Below, piece after piece: positions 1 through 10,189 of a stretch of DNA of 64,000 bases. Under the pieces are notes generated by a model. It saw only the letters and a program-made list of their open reading frames with translations, had not been told where the DNA came from and searched no databases. Both the position numbers and the translations under genes were made by a program. Position 1 is the stretch's first letter, and each line of letters starts with the position of its first letter. Source of the DNA: Chondrus crispus (Eukaryota > Rhodophyta > Florideophyceae > Gigartinales > Gigartinaceae); contig NW_005178485.1 in assembly GCF_000350225.1 (NCBI RefSeq), positions 274,886-338,885 of the forward strand, read 5' to 3'.

Positions 1-1016
1 TGGGGCCAAATGGCCACAACAAAACATCTCAGCACATGCAAAAAAACGCTCCAATGCAGCTCCCCGAAGTGCTGTACATTGCGACTGTGCGACTGTGCGA
101 CTGTGCGGCTGTGCGAGACAGGGACCTTCCAGCCCTAGGCAGAGGCTGCCTCCACAGCTTTATGAATTCAGAACGTCCCTGTTAAGAAAGGCGTTGCACA
201 CTGATAGAAAAGGGACATGCTTGTAACGCCCCTGGCACCTCTCACGCCATACAGTACAAGCTCGATAAATCCCCGCCGACGTTCTGGTCCAGCCTTGCCC
301 CCCTCCATCCGGGCTGCTTTCCGAGCAAACCGACATCATACGGTGTCGCAGTCTGCAGCTTCTACTCGCAGGCCATCATCCGCGCTGCCGCACAACACTC
401 GGCAGGCGCCGCCGAAGCGGGCGACTGTGCCAAACAGGCTGCCCCTCAGCGCATGCACTGCGTCCTCGCTCCCCGGTCGCTACCAGTCCGCAACGAGTTG
501 CTCGCCGCATTGACATCTGAGCGCATTGCTCCTGCGGCACCGAGAAGCCCCCCTCCTCCAGTGCATCATTTACGCCATCTAGTCCACAATCACCACTGCT
601 ATTCTCGCGTGCATACCATTTCATCTCGAGGACGTATCGCACCCTATCCAGGAATGATCAATAAATCTGCTCTGTGAAATGGCGTCTGCACGACTTCGCA
701 TCCAATAAAGGACGATCTCCATGTCTACTGTACGAATATATACTGTACAATACGTAGCATTTCTCTACCAAGAGAATTACAAGGTGCGTAGTCAAGGCCA
801 AGAGATATTGCCCACTCCATCTTCTGTGTGCCCCGCTGTGTTTGTTCGTACAACACTGAGCGAAGTACGTCTCCACTTAAACATACTTGGCTTCGCCCAA
901 AACGCACAAGAAGCCCTAACCGGCACTATCGTAAATTGTGCGTGAGCGGCCCACTGCGTATCACTGGTATCGTACTGCACAGGCCTACTCCAATTCCATG
1001 GACCGACGGTACCTTG
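1..1016. other. Intergenic region downstream of MON2
   Basis: No convincing gene. The short open frames on both strands are compositionally biased (Pro/Arg/Ser-rich) and show no recognisable domain. It holds a short 8-bp tandem repeat near the left edge and several TACTGTAC-type motifs around 725-760. The last few hundred bases probably include the 3' untranslated region of the minus-strand MON2 gene. Confidence 0.5.
81..116. repeat. 8-bp tandem repeat (GACTGTGC)n
   Basis: Four consecutive near-perfect copies of GACTGTGC, the last with one substitution. A simple microsatellite with no evident function. Confidence 0.8.
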
Positions 1017-4000
1017 CTAATGTGTCTTGATTTGGATACCCTTATACTCGCTAGGTCCCCGTTCCCTTGCACCGGCAGGCGCTGTCGCGTCGAGGAGCTC
1101 CCTAGCAAGCTGTCGCACGGCTTCGTCTCTGCTATCCACACACTCACACAAACGCGGGTATAAAACAACCAGGTGCTTTTTTGAGAATGCATCCTCTCCC
1201 TTTGCGTTGTGTGAATTTAGTCTTCTTAGTTGCTGTAGCAAAAACACAGCTTCCGCCCGCCTCGCCGCGGGAAGCGGGCATCGTCCTGCTCTTTGTCCAT
1301 CTGCGATAAATTGACCAAGCACTCGCCCGCACATTTCAACTACACACTGGTTTGAGTCCTCAGCAACGCTTTCCACCAGTTCGGCGTTCACTTCTACTCT
1401 GCCCGCCCACACCCCACTTGCTAGCTTGAATAGACGCTTCTGACATGAACGCACATATCGAGGTCGTCCGCTCGCCTTGCCCTCTTCAGCTCCCTTGGCA
1501 AGGAGTCCAACAAGCCGTCTCTGAGTCTTTGGCGATGACGTCTTCAAGTCCATTGCACTCAGCGCCTCTTGAACACATCCTGTAAGTATGATATCGCACT
1601 TCTCGGCGCGATCGCCTTCTTCAATATCTCGACGATATTCCGGCTCTCGTTGCACGCGATGTGGAGAGTAGAGAAACTCTTCCACAATGCCTACAAAAGC
1701 ATCCCACACCTCATCACTATGTGCGCCGTACTGATAATCATTTCCGCATTTCATTGCCATCATTACAACTTCCGTCGCCGAAATCCAGAGAGGTGCACCG
1801 CTCTGGCTATCAATTGGAACGATATATGCACCATTACTTCTGCTGGACGAGGCTTGGTTTCCAACTGTTTCTTCGGAAACACCCCGTAGCAGCATCACCT
1901 TCCCAACCGTTTCCAATACAAAGCGCAGTTTCGACGTCTTCACCTCTGACGGAACATCGTCGCTTGCGTACAAGTGACCTATTATTTCCAAAACCTGTCT
2001 TTCTAATTTCATCGGTTGATTGATCATGTCCCCTTGCTCTTCAAGAATTTGCAACAAACCGTTCATAAGGCCCACCCAACTTGCGGTGTCGCTCCCAAAG
2101 GACAGCGTCCGCATCCCTGCCAAAGTTTTTTCTTGAACGAGCGTCAAGTTAGAACTGTTTTGGTCCGCCAGTGCGGCTTGATGGGTTCGTGCACCTCGAG
2201 CCAAGTGCAGTAAGACATGAACCAATGTCTTCGAACTTCTTGACGTGAACTTGCTGCTTAGTCTATCCCTTGCATCCAGGATACCCTCGGCAAGCATCTG
2301 CAAAGCTTTTTCATCAACAATTTTCGACTCCTCATTGACCGCGCTGCCCTCGCAAGGCCTTCGGGCTCCGTCTTCGTCTGCGACGCCGATCGCCTCCGCT
2401 ATCGCACTCCAAACTGCCTCCCACATTAAAATTGTGCTCTGAGAACTGTCTCTACTTGTATTCGAGTTGGAGTCTCTGAGATTAGCTGTGTCATGATCAT
2501 TGACCGAAGACCCTCCGATTACGCCGGAAATCCATGATGACGTTGTACCTTCACTAACTGCTTGCCCCTTGATAGCGGCCGCGTCAGCGGGTGAAACAGC
2601 CTTTGGAGAATGTGACATGCTCTCTCTTTCTTGTACCTCGGTAGCGGCGAATCCAGCAGCTCGCAGCAGCTCTATTAATGCTGCAACACCGGCTATCGCA
2701 ACTTCACCATCTCGACTACCAGCGGCAACGCCTGCAGCTCTTAGCATCTTTCTCCACAAACCATCTGCTCCCCCATCAGTGAGCATCAAGAACAGTGGCT
2801 GTTCAGCCTGATCCCTCAATTCAGTAAGTCTAGGAAGTGCAGCTCGTAACACCTTAGCAACACCTGCTAATGCCAACACCCTGGTCTCATTCCATTGCTT
2901 TCGAGGTGTATCGCGACTGTGGTGCAATAAAAGCTGCACATCTCCGCGACTCTTTCCAAGAGAGGATATTTCATCGCTTTGGGAAGTGTGCGCTCGACCA
3001 CGCATTACTTCTTCCAAAAGTGGTAATAATGCGTGAGCAACACACCCTTTCCAGGCCATCGCTGAGAGTTGAAGACCATGAGTTGAAAGGCTACCTGTTA
3101 GAGTCTTCACAGCACAATTCCTGATTTCCGGTCTATCGTCTGTGCTGATACCTTTCAGCGTCTCAAACAGTTGAATCCATAATTCATCTGTATCCTGCAG
3201 GTTAGTGTTCTTCGCGAAAAAATCGGCAGTCCGCCACAATAAACCAATTGCAGTCAACGCAACATTGACATCGTCATCCTGCCGGGAATAGAGGCCGAGA
3301 ATCTCAATCCATCCTGGGAGTGTGCTGTCAACTAGTGAACTCAAAAAGTCGTCGGCTATGGCTTGGACAATTTTGAATGCCTCTGACATCATTTCAAGAG
3401 CAGGTCCTTGTCCAGAACCGCTAGCCTGCATGGACGGTCGATTTTTTGACCATTTCTTGGCCTTACCAGCATGCTCATTCGTTCCAGGTGCAAATGTGGA
3501 GCCTGCCGCGATGCTCAGTATTTTTAAAACTGCAGTCCAGGCTGCCTCCCCCGTTAAACGCTCGCCCTGTGTCACCATGACTGTATATACTGCAGAAAGG
3601 GAACCCAGCCGGACATCTAAATGGGATGACGTGAGAAGATCCACAAAGGGCATTACAATTTTTTCATGGCCAATAACGTTGGGGCTTCCACTCGGGATGG
3701 CTGCGCATGCTATTGTTGTCAATGAGCTCAAAGCAAACTGGCGCAGTGACGGAAACACAGAGTCATTGCAAACTGAGGTCAAATGACCGGTGAGCAGCTG
3801 CCACAACTTGCATGGAATGGGATCGGCCTCCGTGTTGTGCCGCTGAAGTGCATTGACAATTGTGACTTCTGCTTTGCTAATTCCAAAGACTCTCAAGCTC
3901 GTACTGGCGTCAGTTTTCCCCTGGTCATCAGTATTGCTCCGCTTTGAGAGTGCGGAAACGGAGTGGCGCGAACACTGAACCAAAGCCGCTATCATGTCAT

Positions 4001-5978
4001 GACATGAAGACCACTGCAGTTCATTTGTGACGGTAAAAACACGATCAAACTGTGGCTTCAACTTCCCAAGGACGGCTGGCAGGGGAGATTCTTCTCTTTC
4101 GACAACTGCCTCCACCTTCCGAATCAAAAAGTCAAGATACTCCAATGCCTCCATCACAGGAAGCCAGGACTGACCCAAACTTTCTCGGCAGCTGGCCTGC
4201 ACTTCGAAAAGTACACCATACATTATTCCTATCTTTTTCGCAAATCCATTTTCAGTGACATATGTTGCTCGCCGATTCCGTATGATGCCCATGCAGGAGC
4301 CAGATAGCGCGCCTAGAGACACCTCCCGTAAAGAATCAAGTTGGCACTTTGTTGCAATCACCGCAATTTCACCGAGAGCCCGACACAGCGCCTCGACCGC
4401 ACCGAAAGGCCCGTCAACGTCTAAACGTAATCCTCTCGCACTGCTTATCCCGGGAGAATCGGTGAGAATCTGTTCAAGGACGCGAATAGCCCTCTCTGTA
4501 GAGTCGTCTTTCAATAGAGTACAGGCGACAACATCCAGCCCTTTCTTGGCGGCTTCTTTCGCCCCATTTATGATTTCCAAATAGAGGCCTGTTGCGATGG
4601 AAATCAAGTGGTCATATGAGTTGGTCATAGTGTTGGCGAAAGGCTTCATTGTGCTGTTCAACGGCGAAGATGGTAAAGGCGTAATATCTCCCCTGTTTAC
4701 CAATTCCATAGCATCGCAAGATGTAGCCACGATGCTGGCCGCCAAGTCTCCGGTACCCTCCTGAAGATCAAAGGCTTGGGTGAAATCAACAAGGGTAGTA
4801 GGTTCACCAGGAACAACTTTTACAATGCATCTCAAAGACTCCATCGCGTACATGCAGTCCCAAGGAATCTCGTCTCCTGATGATATCTTCGACGTCGAAG
4901 ACATTTTTGTCAAGGTAAAAAGAAGTGCTTCACAGTCCGGTCGCAATATCCTCCAGTAGTTGCGCGTTATCGTAACCACAAGACCGAGTAAGGACTTCAT
5001 GGTTGATTTGTCTTTTATCGTCCGAATTAGCTTGTGAAGAACTGGACAAAGTCGGCTGGAAAGGACATCAGAAAACACCTGTTGTCCAGCGAAAAGCGAA
5101 ATGTTGTTGGAGAGACCATCGTCAATGACTTCTAACGCCAGCGCCAAATCTAGAGCTCGAAAAGAAGAATTTGCACTCTTTTCGTATGCGAGCCATGATA
5201 GCTCTTCATTTGAGGCCGCGTAGCACAGGTCTAAAAAGAGGTTGTGTGCGGCTCTTGCTTCGCATGGAAATTCTGACAAAGGAATGAATGCCCCAGACGG
5301 CGACTGCTTTTCAACTGCCGTCCTCAAAGCAGAGTCTGATGCAGACGCAAATAGGTCTGATGAAACCTGACGGAAGGCCGCTTTCGAAGTCTGTTCGATG
5401 ACGCCCGCATCACTTCCATTAGACAGTTGGGATATGGCAGATAATGCATTGGATGCAGCCGTTCCACCAGTATTCGATCGGGACGTACGCAAGGTGAAAA
5501 GCAGCGAAAACGCCCGCGATAGATCCTCCTCACACAACGCCTTGGCGTAAGAACGTACGGTCAGAAGGCTCAACAAACCTTGCAGGACTTTAAGAGTCAA
5601 ATTGTCATCTTGTGGGGGAGAGCTAAGTTGTTGTAGGGCGTCCAATACTTCAGGTAGACGCTCTGGTGACAATGCGCGATGGGATAGTAACTTGTGAAGA
5701 CAAGACACAGCTCTCAATGCAACCTTCACTTGCAGGTTCAGCGCACTACTTCCAGTTTTTAGATCAAGCGTTTCGCACGCTTGGCAAAATACGGAAGCGG
5801 CCTCATCAGCTGCTTCCCTTTCTGAATCAACTGTATCAGCCTCCTTTAAAGATAAGATGACACGCTCTGCGTCGTCTTTCAATTCCGGATTCCGTTTTCG
5901 TGCGTCTGCACAGAGAGCGCGCAAATCCGCTTCTAAGCCGCGGAGGAACACTCGGGGAAGCCGCCTATCTTCCGTCAT
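1017..5978 (-). CDS. MON2: MON2-like Golgi/endosome trafficking scaffold
   Basis: A 1653-residue HEAT/armadillo-type alpha-solenoid related to Mon2/Ysl2, a large peripheral protein of the trans-Golgi/endosome and a relative of the BIG/GBF Arf-GEFs without a Sec7 catalytic domain. The N-terminus (FLRGLEADLRALCADARKRN followed by a segment ending in LKEAD) matches the conserved DCB start of MON2 proteins. A HUS-like segment follows, then long helical repeats, and the length fits the family (about 1600-1700). The start is the ATG at 5978: the frame is open about 30 codons further, but only through a non-ATG codon, and this ATG sits directly before the conserved block. No intron is apparent. The minus-strand neighbour upstream is a transposon cluster, so the promoter must lie within about 350 bp. 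Family assignment is from memory of the family; the coding status is clear. Confidence 0.85.
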   Translation of the reverse strand: MTEDRRLPRVFLRGLEADLRALCADARKRNPELKDDAERVILSLKEADTVDSEREAADEAASVFCQACETLDLKTGSSALNLQVKVALRAVSCLHKLLSHRALSPERLPEVLDALQQLSSPPQDDNLTLKVLQGLLSLLTVRSYAKALCEEDLSRAFSLLFTLRTSRSNTGGTAASNALSAISQLSNGSDAGVIEQTSKAAFRQVSSDLFASASDSALRTAVEKQSPSGAFIPLSEFPCEARAAHNLFLDLCYAASNEELSWLAYEKSANSSFRALDLALALEVIDDGLSNNISLFAGQQVFSDVLSSRLCPVLHKLIRTIKDKSTMKSLLGLVVTITRNYWRILRPDCEALLFTLTKMSSTSKISSGDEIPWDCMYAMESLRCIVKVVPGEPTTLVDFTQAFDLQEGTGDLAASIVATSCDAMELVNRGDITPLPSSPLNSTMKPFANTMTNSYDHLISIATGLYLEIINGAKEAAKKGLDVVACTLLKDDSTERAIRVLEQILTDSPGISSARGLRLDVDGPFGAVEALCRALGEIAVIATKCQLDSLREVSLGALSGSCMGIIRNRRATYVTENGFAKKIGIMYGVLFEVQASCRESLGQSWLPVMEALEYLDFLIRKVEAVVEREESPLPAVLGKLKPQFDRVFTVTNELQWSSCHDMIAALVQCSRHSVSALSKRSNTDDQGKTDASTSLRVFGISKAEVTIVNALQRHNTEADPIPCKLWQLLTGHLTSVCNDSVFPSLRQFALSSLTTIACAAIPSGSPNVIGHEKIVMPFVDLLTSSHLDVRLGSLSAVYTVMVTQGERLTGEAAWTAVLKILSIAAGSTFAPGTNEHAGKAKKWSKNRPSMQASGSGQGPALEMMSEAFKIVQAIADDFLSSLVDSTLPGWIEILGLYSRQDDDVNVALTAIGLLWRTADFFAKNTNLQDTDELWIQLFETLKGISTDDRPEIRNCAVKTLTGSLSTHGLQLSAMAWKGCVAHALLPLLEEVMRGRAHTSQSDEISSLGKSRGDVQLLLHHSRDTPRKQWNETRVLALAGVAKVLRAALPRLTELRDQAEQPLFLMLTDGGADGLWRKMLRAAGVAAGSRDGEVAIAGVAALIELLRAAGFAATEVQERESMSHSPKAVSPADAAAIKGQAVSEGTTSSWISGVIGGSSVNDHDTANLRDSNSNTSRDSSQSTILMWEAVWSAIAEAIGVADEDGARRPCEGSAVNEESKIVDEKALQMLAEGILDARDRLSSKFTSRSSKTLVHVLLHLARGARTHQAALADQNSSNLTLVQEKTLAGMRTLSFGSDTASWVGLMNGLLQILEEQGDMINQPMKLERQVLEIIGHLYASDDVPSEVKTSKLRFVLETVGKVMLLRGVSEETVGNQASSSRSNGAYIVPIDSQSGAPLWISATEVVMMAMKCGNDYQYGAHSDEVWDAFVGIVEEFLYSPHRVQREPEYRRDIEEGDRAEKCDIILTGCVQEALSAMDLKTSSPKTQRRLVGLLAKGAEEGKASGRPRYVRSCQKRLFKLASGVWAGRVEVNAELVESVAEDSNQCVVEMCGRVLGQFIADGQRAGRCPLPAARRAEAVFLLQQLRRLNSHNAKGEDAFSKKHLVVLYPRLCECVDSRDEAVRQLARELLDATAPAGARERGPSEYKGIQIKTH

Positions 5979-6333
5979 TTGAGTCGCCGTCTGCAGCGTG
6001 ACAAAAGCCTCTCTCAAGTCGCAACAATGTGTCGAGGAACGTTCGCGACAATCGCTGAAGAATTTATTCTGCAAACGTCATGAAGCAGATTCAACACAAC
6101 CACGCACACATGGAAGCAAGACAAGAATAAAAGGCAGCAAACCTTCTGATCAGAGATGAACGCGCAACTAGGTTGTTTGAACGCTCGTCGACAATTTATG
6201 TTTTGCAGCCAGCACAGGACCATAAAACGACAGGGTCTGGTATGCTGTTGACATAAAGTTTCGACAAAAATAATTCATTAGAAAATAATAATTCGTTGAA
6301 AAACTTCAAAAATACAGGAGTGCATTACAATAT
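5979..6333. other. MON2 upstream region
   Basis: AT-richer stretch between the MON2 start codon and the 3' LTR of Copia-1. It must contain the MON2 5' UTR and core promoter. No distinct TATA box could be assigned. The last five bases (AATAT) are the target-site duplication of Copia-1. Confidence 0.5.
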
Positions 6334-6364
6334 TGTGGGAGAACGGGAACGATGAGGTTAGTAG

Positions 6365-6582
6365 TACAGTGCGCGAAACGCAAATAAATACACCCTCCGT
6401 CCCGCCCGTATTTCCGCATCGCAACCAGATTTTATAAAAGCACCTCTTCACCCGCCTCAACAACGTGCTGAAACGAACGATTCTGAAGTCGGATCGGGTG
6501 CAGCTCAAACCACCGCCCTGTTATTCATAAAAAACCGTGCGAAATGCACATAAATACACGAAACGCCATATGATACAGTACC
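6365..6582 (+). repeat. Left TIR of the Tc1-like element
   Basis: Matches the reverse complement of 7719-7934 along its full length with few differences. The inner end is at ACAGTACC. Confidence 0.9.
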
Positions 6583-6698
6583 CAAAAGGGCGGGAAGATC
6601 CACGATAAACCATTATTCAAAACAGAACAAACCTTACAAGAAAGAGATCATCTTCCTCGTCTGTTCACTAGCCCGTCCCGCCCATTGCAAAAAAAACC

Positions 6699-7702
6699 AT
6701 GCCCAGAGGCCCACCTTTAACCGACAATGAAAAAGGGCAAATCCTGGCTCTCCATCACCAACTCCTGTCTCTAAGAGACATCGCCCAAACTTTAGAACGC
6801 TCCGTTGGGGCAGTGCAAAGGTTTTTAAAGAACCCCAATCGTCATTCCCGCCGTCGTGCACACGTCACAGGACAGAAGATCACCGTGGGTCAAGAAAAGG
6901 CTTTAATTAGAAAAGCTTGCTCAGGAGAGTATTCAGCTCGCGACTTGAAGAACAAGATGGATTTCCCGATTGCAGTAAGGCGCGTGCAACAAATATTAAG
7001 TTCCACGCCTCATCTGAAGTATAAAAAGATGGTTAACGCCCCAATGATGACTGTACGTCACCGCGAAAACAGACTCAAATGGGTGCGTCGTTTTATTGGA
7101 AAGGGAGACATATTTTGGAATAAGGTTATCTTCAGCGACGAGAAGTAGTTTAACCTTGATGGACCGGATGGATTAGCCAGCTATTGGGATGACCTTCGCA
7201 CAGAGGAGCGGATGTTTTCAAAAAGGCAAAATGGAGGCGCTTCCGTGATCGTTTGGGGTGGAATTTCGCCGTATGGACTGTCTCCTTTGTTTTTTTGGAA
7301 AGAAAGCAAGATTCGAGAAGGTACTGTGAGACTCTGGAGCATGCTCTTCTCCCGTTCGCTGCTGAGGTTTATGGGGAAATGGCAACCTGGGTGTTCCAAC
7401 AGGATGGTGCATCCATGCACAGGTCTACATTCACGCGCAGCTGGCTTACTGAAAGGAGTGTGAGGACCATAGATTGGCCTGCGAAATCCCCATACCTCAA
7501 TATTATTCAAAACATATGGGGCATTATGGCTCGCCGCGTCTACGCACGCCAGAGACAGTTTGATAAAATTGCGCAACTCAAAGAGGTTATTGAAGAGGTT
7601 TGGGCGACTACTAGATGTGAAGTTTTACAGAAGCAGTATCGTAGCATTCCTAGATGCATGCTTGCAGTACTGGATAGCAAGGGGCGCGCGACAAAGTACT
7701 AG
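6699..7702 (+). pseudogene. Tc1-family transposase, inactivated
   Basis: DNA cut-and-paste transposase of the DD34E Tc1 group. The start ATG at 6699 opens a helix-turn-helix region (LSLRDIAQTLERSVGAVQRF) and a second DNA-binding segment. The catalytic core follows: FSDEK with the first Asp, the VIVWGGIS block, then WVFQQDGASMH with the second Asp. Thirty-four residues later the DWPAKSP block has Gln where the catalytic Glu of IEN is expected. It has an in-frame TAG at 7146-7148 directly after FSDEK, where related proteins have Lys or another residue, and a frame change near 7318-7330, between the WGGIS block and the QQDGA block. With both breaks and the lost Glu it cannot make active transposase, though its ends could be mobilised in trans. 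Confidence 0.93.
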
Positions 7703-7718
7703 AATAAATATGTCTTTG

Positions 7719-7934
7719 GTACTGTATCATATGGCGTTTCGTGTATTTATTTGCATTTCGCACGGTTTTTATGAATAACAGGGCGGTGGTTTGAGCTACA
7801 CCCAATCCGACTTCAGAATCGTTCGTTTCAGCACGTTGTTGAGGCGGGTGAAGAGGTGCTTTTATAAAATCTGGTTGCAATACGGAAATACGGGCGGGAC
7901 GGAGGGTGTATTTATTGGCGTTTCGCGCACTGTA
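7719..7934 (-). repeat. Right TIR of the Tc1-like element
   Basis: Inverted copy of 6365-6582. The outer end is followed by the Copia-1 LTR sequence GCCGCGCTCG. Confidence 0.9.
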
Positions 7935-8904
7935 GCCGCGCTCGTCGCGCGCAGCGGCGGGGGAAAGGAGTCGCCAGAGTGAGGGGGCGGGGATACTGTA
8001 CTTCGGACGGAGAGTCTCGCGACATTTCGCAGGCGCTGTCCGAGGGTAGCAAGTTACCCCCGAGGGCCGGCCGGGATACCGCCCTCGGACTTTAATATCG
8101 CCGGATTTCCCGCCGGCGCGTTGCCCGGATAATTTTCCCTTTTTCCCAGATTTAGGGCTAACCAAATAAACTTCAATTTCTAGCTTCCCACACACCCCCT
8201 GTTGGCCCTTAATTGGGGCGCGCGGCGCCGGCCATCCTGCCGTCGGCGCCAATCCTATACGGACCTGACGCCGCGCCGCCGCGACCGGAGATTCGATCGC
8301 TAACTCTCGGGCGGTGATAACCCAGATCCACTTACGGATCCAACACTCGGACGTAGGTTTACTCGCTCCGCGCTCCGACGTGCGCCTTTTCATCGCTTCT
8401 CTCTTCTCGCTCTCCTCCTCTCGCGCTCGTCGCAAGCTCGAGCACTACTTGCGGCGTTCGCTTTAGCCGCTCTTCGCCACAGTCTCACACAGCCCGTTCG
8501 CGATCGCTGCTTGTCGCTTCGCGTAGCACACCGCCCTTCCTGAGGTCCACACTGCCGGGCCTCCGCACGTCATCCGCTACTCACCTGTCGACTCTAGTCT
8601 ATCGCAACTGTCCTCTGACCTTCGCCGTCCTCCCGAACACCGACGCTTCCCTTTCTCCGAAACTCCCAATCTCCGCAGGCCTATTCATCCGCGAGTCGCA
8701 CGCGACCTCCTCGAACCTACAGAGTGCCGGCAGGCCAGGGATCGGTGGTCGTGCGTTGCCCGTTGGATGGTGGGCCTGTGACTCACGGAAGGGAAAGGTA
8801 AGGGTGCGGTCGAGTCGATGGCGTGGCTAGGAGGGAAATGGAAGTAAAGCGAGGTTCTGTTTGTCGTTCAGGGGATTGAACAGATCTTCAGCCGGGAGAG
8901 GGTC

Positions 8905-10004
8905 ATGCAAAATCGCAGCCTAGGGCAGGAGGCGTCGAGGGTTCTTCTTTCTTGGTTGGCGGAGAGAAAGAGCAGGAAGATGGAGGTTGCAGTGATGGAG
9001 AGGTGCGGTTTGTTGAACGAAGTCGGATTGTTGGACTTCGAGCAACGGCGTTGGGAGGTGCGACGCGTCGTGTTGGCCTCCGGGAAGACCCACGACTTCC
9101 GCCCTGGACGTTACTACGGTTCACATACAAGCGTAGGCGGGCGGAAGACATTTTGGAAAGTGGACTTCCATAGTCTAGAGGCGAGCGTCGTGCCGATGTT
9201 AGATGAGGTAGGCAGTCCCATCACCAGCGAACTGGAGGTGGTGAAGTGGAACGAGCAGTCGAACGCGGAAGTCGAGCTGGTCTTTGGACTCCGGAAGAGA
9301 GTCGAGACTATGGAGTGGTTGGATCGGTACTGCACCAGCCACCCTGACGACTTTGTTTCCATCGGAGGCCCTGGTCACCGCGAGGTGACGGAGCGGACGC
9401 AGCCATATCGTACACGCGAGTCCGTGTTCTGCCGAACAAAACACGGCGAGTGCGCGCGTGCGTCCTTCGCCAACGCGTTGCGCTGTGTTGTCGGCGAGGG
9501 TTCAGCGCTTGAGATGTCCCGAAGGGACCCATAGGGGCTCGGAGCTTATCCGAACTACAAGTGTGGAATGAGAAGAACCTTGGAAGATACAGCCTCAAGA
9601 AGTGCGATGTCTCCATCTTGGAAGGTCACAGTAAGTGGATGGGTGATCGAGTTTCTGGCGTTTTCCTGATAAGGATCGTCGCCTTGGACGCCCTTTGCGA
9701 GCGTTTAGATAACGTACTGGTTCGCGAAGCCCTGAAGGGGCACGTCTTAGACCCTGTAGAGCACTTTGCGCTTGCTAATCGACCCGGTGTCTTGGGTGCG
9801 TGTCTTGGACAAGGAAGTGATTCTTTCGAAGTGGCTGAGGTGAGGGAGCTGCAGCTGCAGCCGGTCGGGAAAGCAAATAGAAACCGGAAGAAGTCTGGCA
9901 AACAGCGCAGCACCAGCAGACAAAAGAAGAAGATTTCATCGGAACATAAATTGGTGGCTAGAAGGACAAAGAGGATGAGGGTAGTGGAAGACGACAGCGA
10001 GTAA
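8905..10004 (+). CDS. Opposite-strand accessory gene region in Copia-1
   Basis: Two sizeable plus-strand reading frames lie between the element's RNase H and its 3' LTR, opposite to gag-pol and not overlapping pol. The upstream part is about 200 residues with balanced composition and blocks such as GGRKTFWKVDFHSL and KHGECARASFANALRCVV. The downstream part contains GHVLDPVEHFALAN and ends in a Lys/Arg-rich tail with nuclear-localisation character (RTKRMRVVEDD). GECARASFANAL loosely resembles the nucleophile helix of papain-like or OTU-like cysteine peptidases and DPVEHFAL a later block of such folds; this is pattern resemblance only. Function unknown. It could also be a captured host gene. 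It is counted as part of the retroelement fossil. Confidence 0.5.
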
Positions 10005-10189
10005 AGGCGTTCGAGTGTCACATTGACTTGCTCGATGCTCTTTTGATCCGCCTTGAGCCTTTAAGAACCTCGTCCTCTAGAAGACCTCTCTGCATGATTC
10101 CGTTAAGAATCTTGAACATCTCCAAGTTCCTCTTCGTTAATGCGTCAGCAGGGTTTTGAGTACCGCTTACCTATTGCATGACTGATATT

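Larger units (their letters stand above)
6365..7934 (+). mobile_element. Tc1/mariner-type DNA transposon with long TIRs
   Basis: A 1.57-kb element flanked by TA on both sides (6365-6366 and 7933-7934), as expected for Tc1/mariner. Terminal inverted repeats of about 216 bp begin CAGTGCGCGAAACGC and end near 6582 and 7719. It carries one transposase gene on the plus strand. It sits in the 3' LTR of Copia-1, so it is younger than that insertion. The TIRs are still highly similar, which argues for a fairly recent arrival, but the transposase is dead. Confidence 0.95.
6334..8192 (-). repeat. Copia-1 3' LTR with nested Tc1-like element
   Basis: The sequence 6334-6364 plus 7935-8192 aligns with the intact LTR at 15069-15353. 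The interruption is exactly the Tc1-like element at a TA dinucleotide. LTR ends are TG...CA. The polypurine tract follows on the right. Confidence 0.93.

Noticed and set aside
217-677. Several 60-98 codon frames on both strands
   Set aside because: Mutually overlapping, biased composition, no recognisable protein feature.
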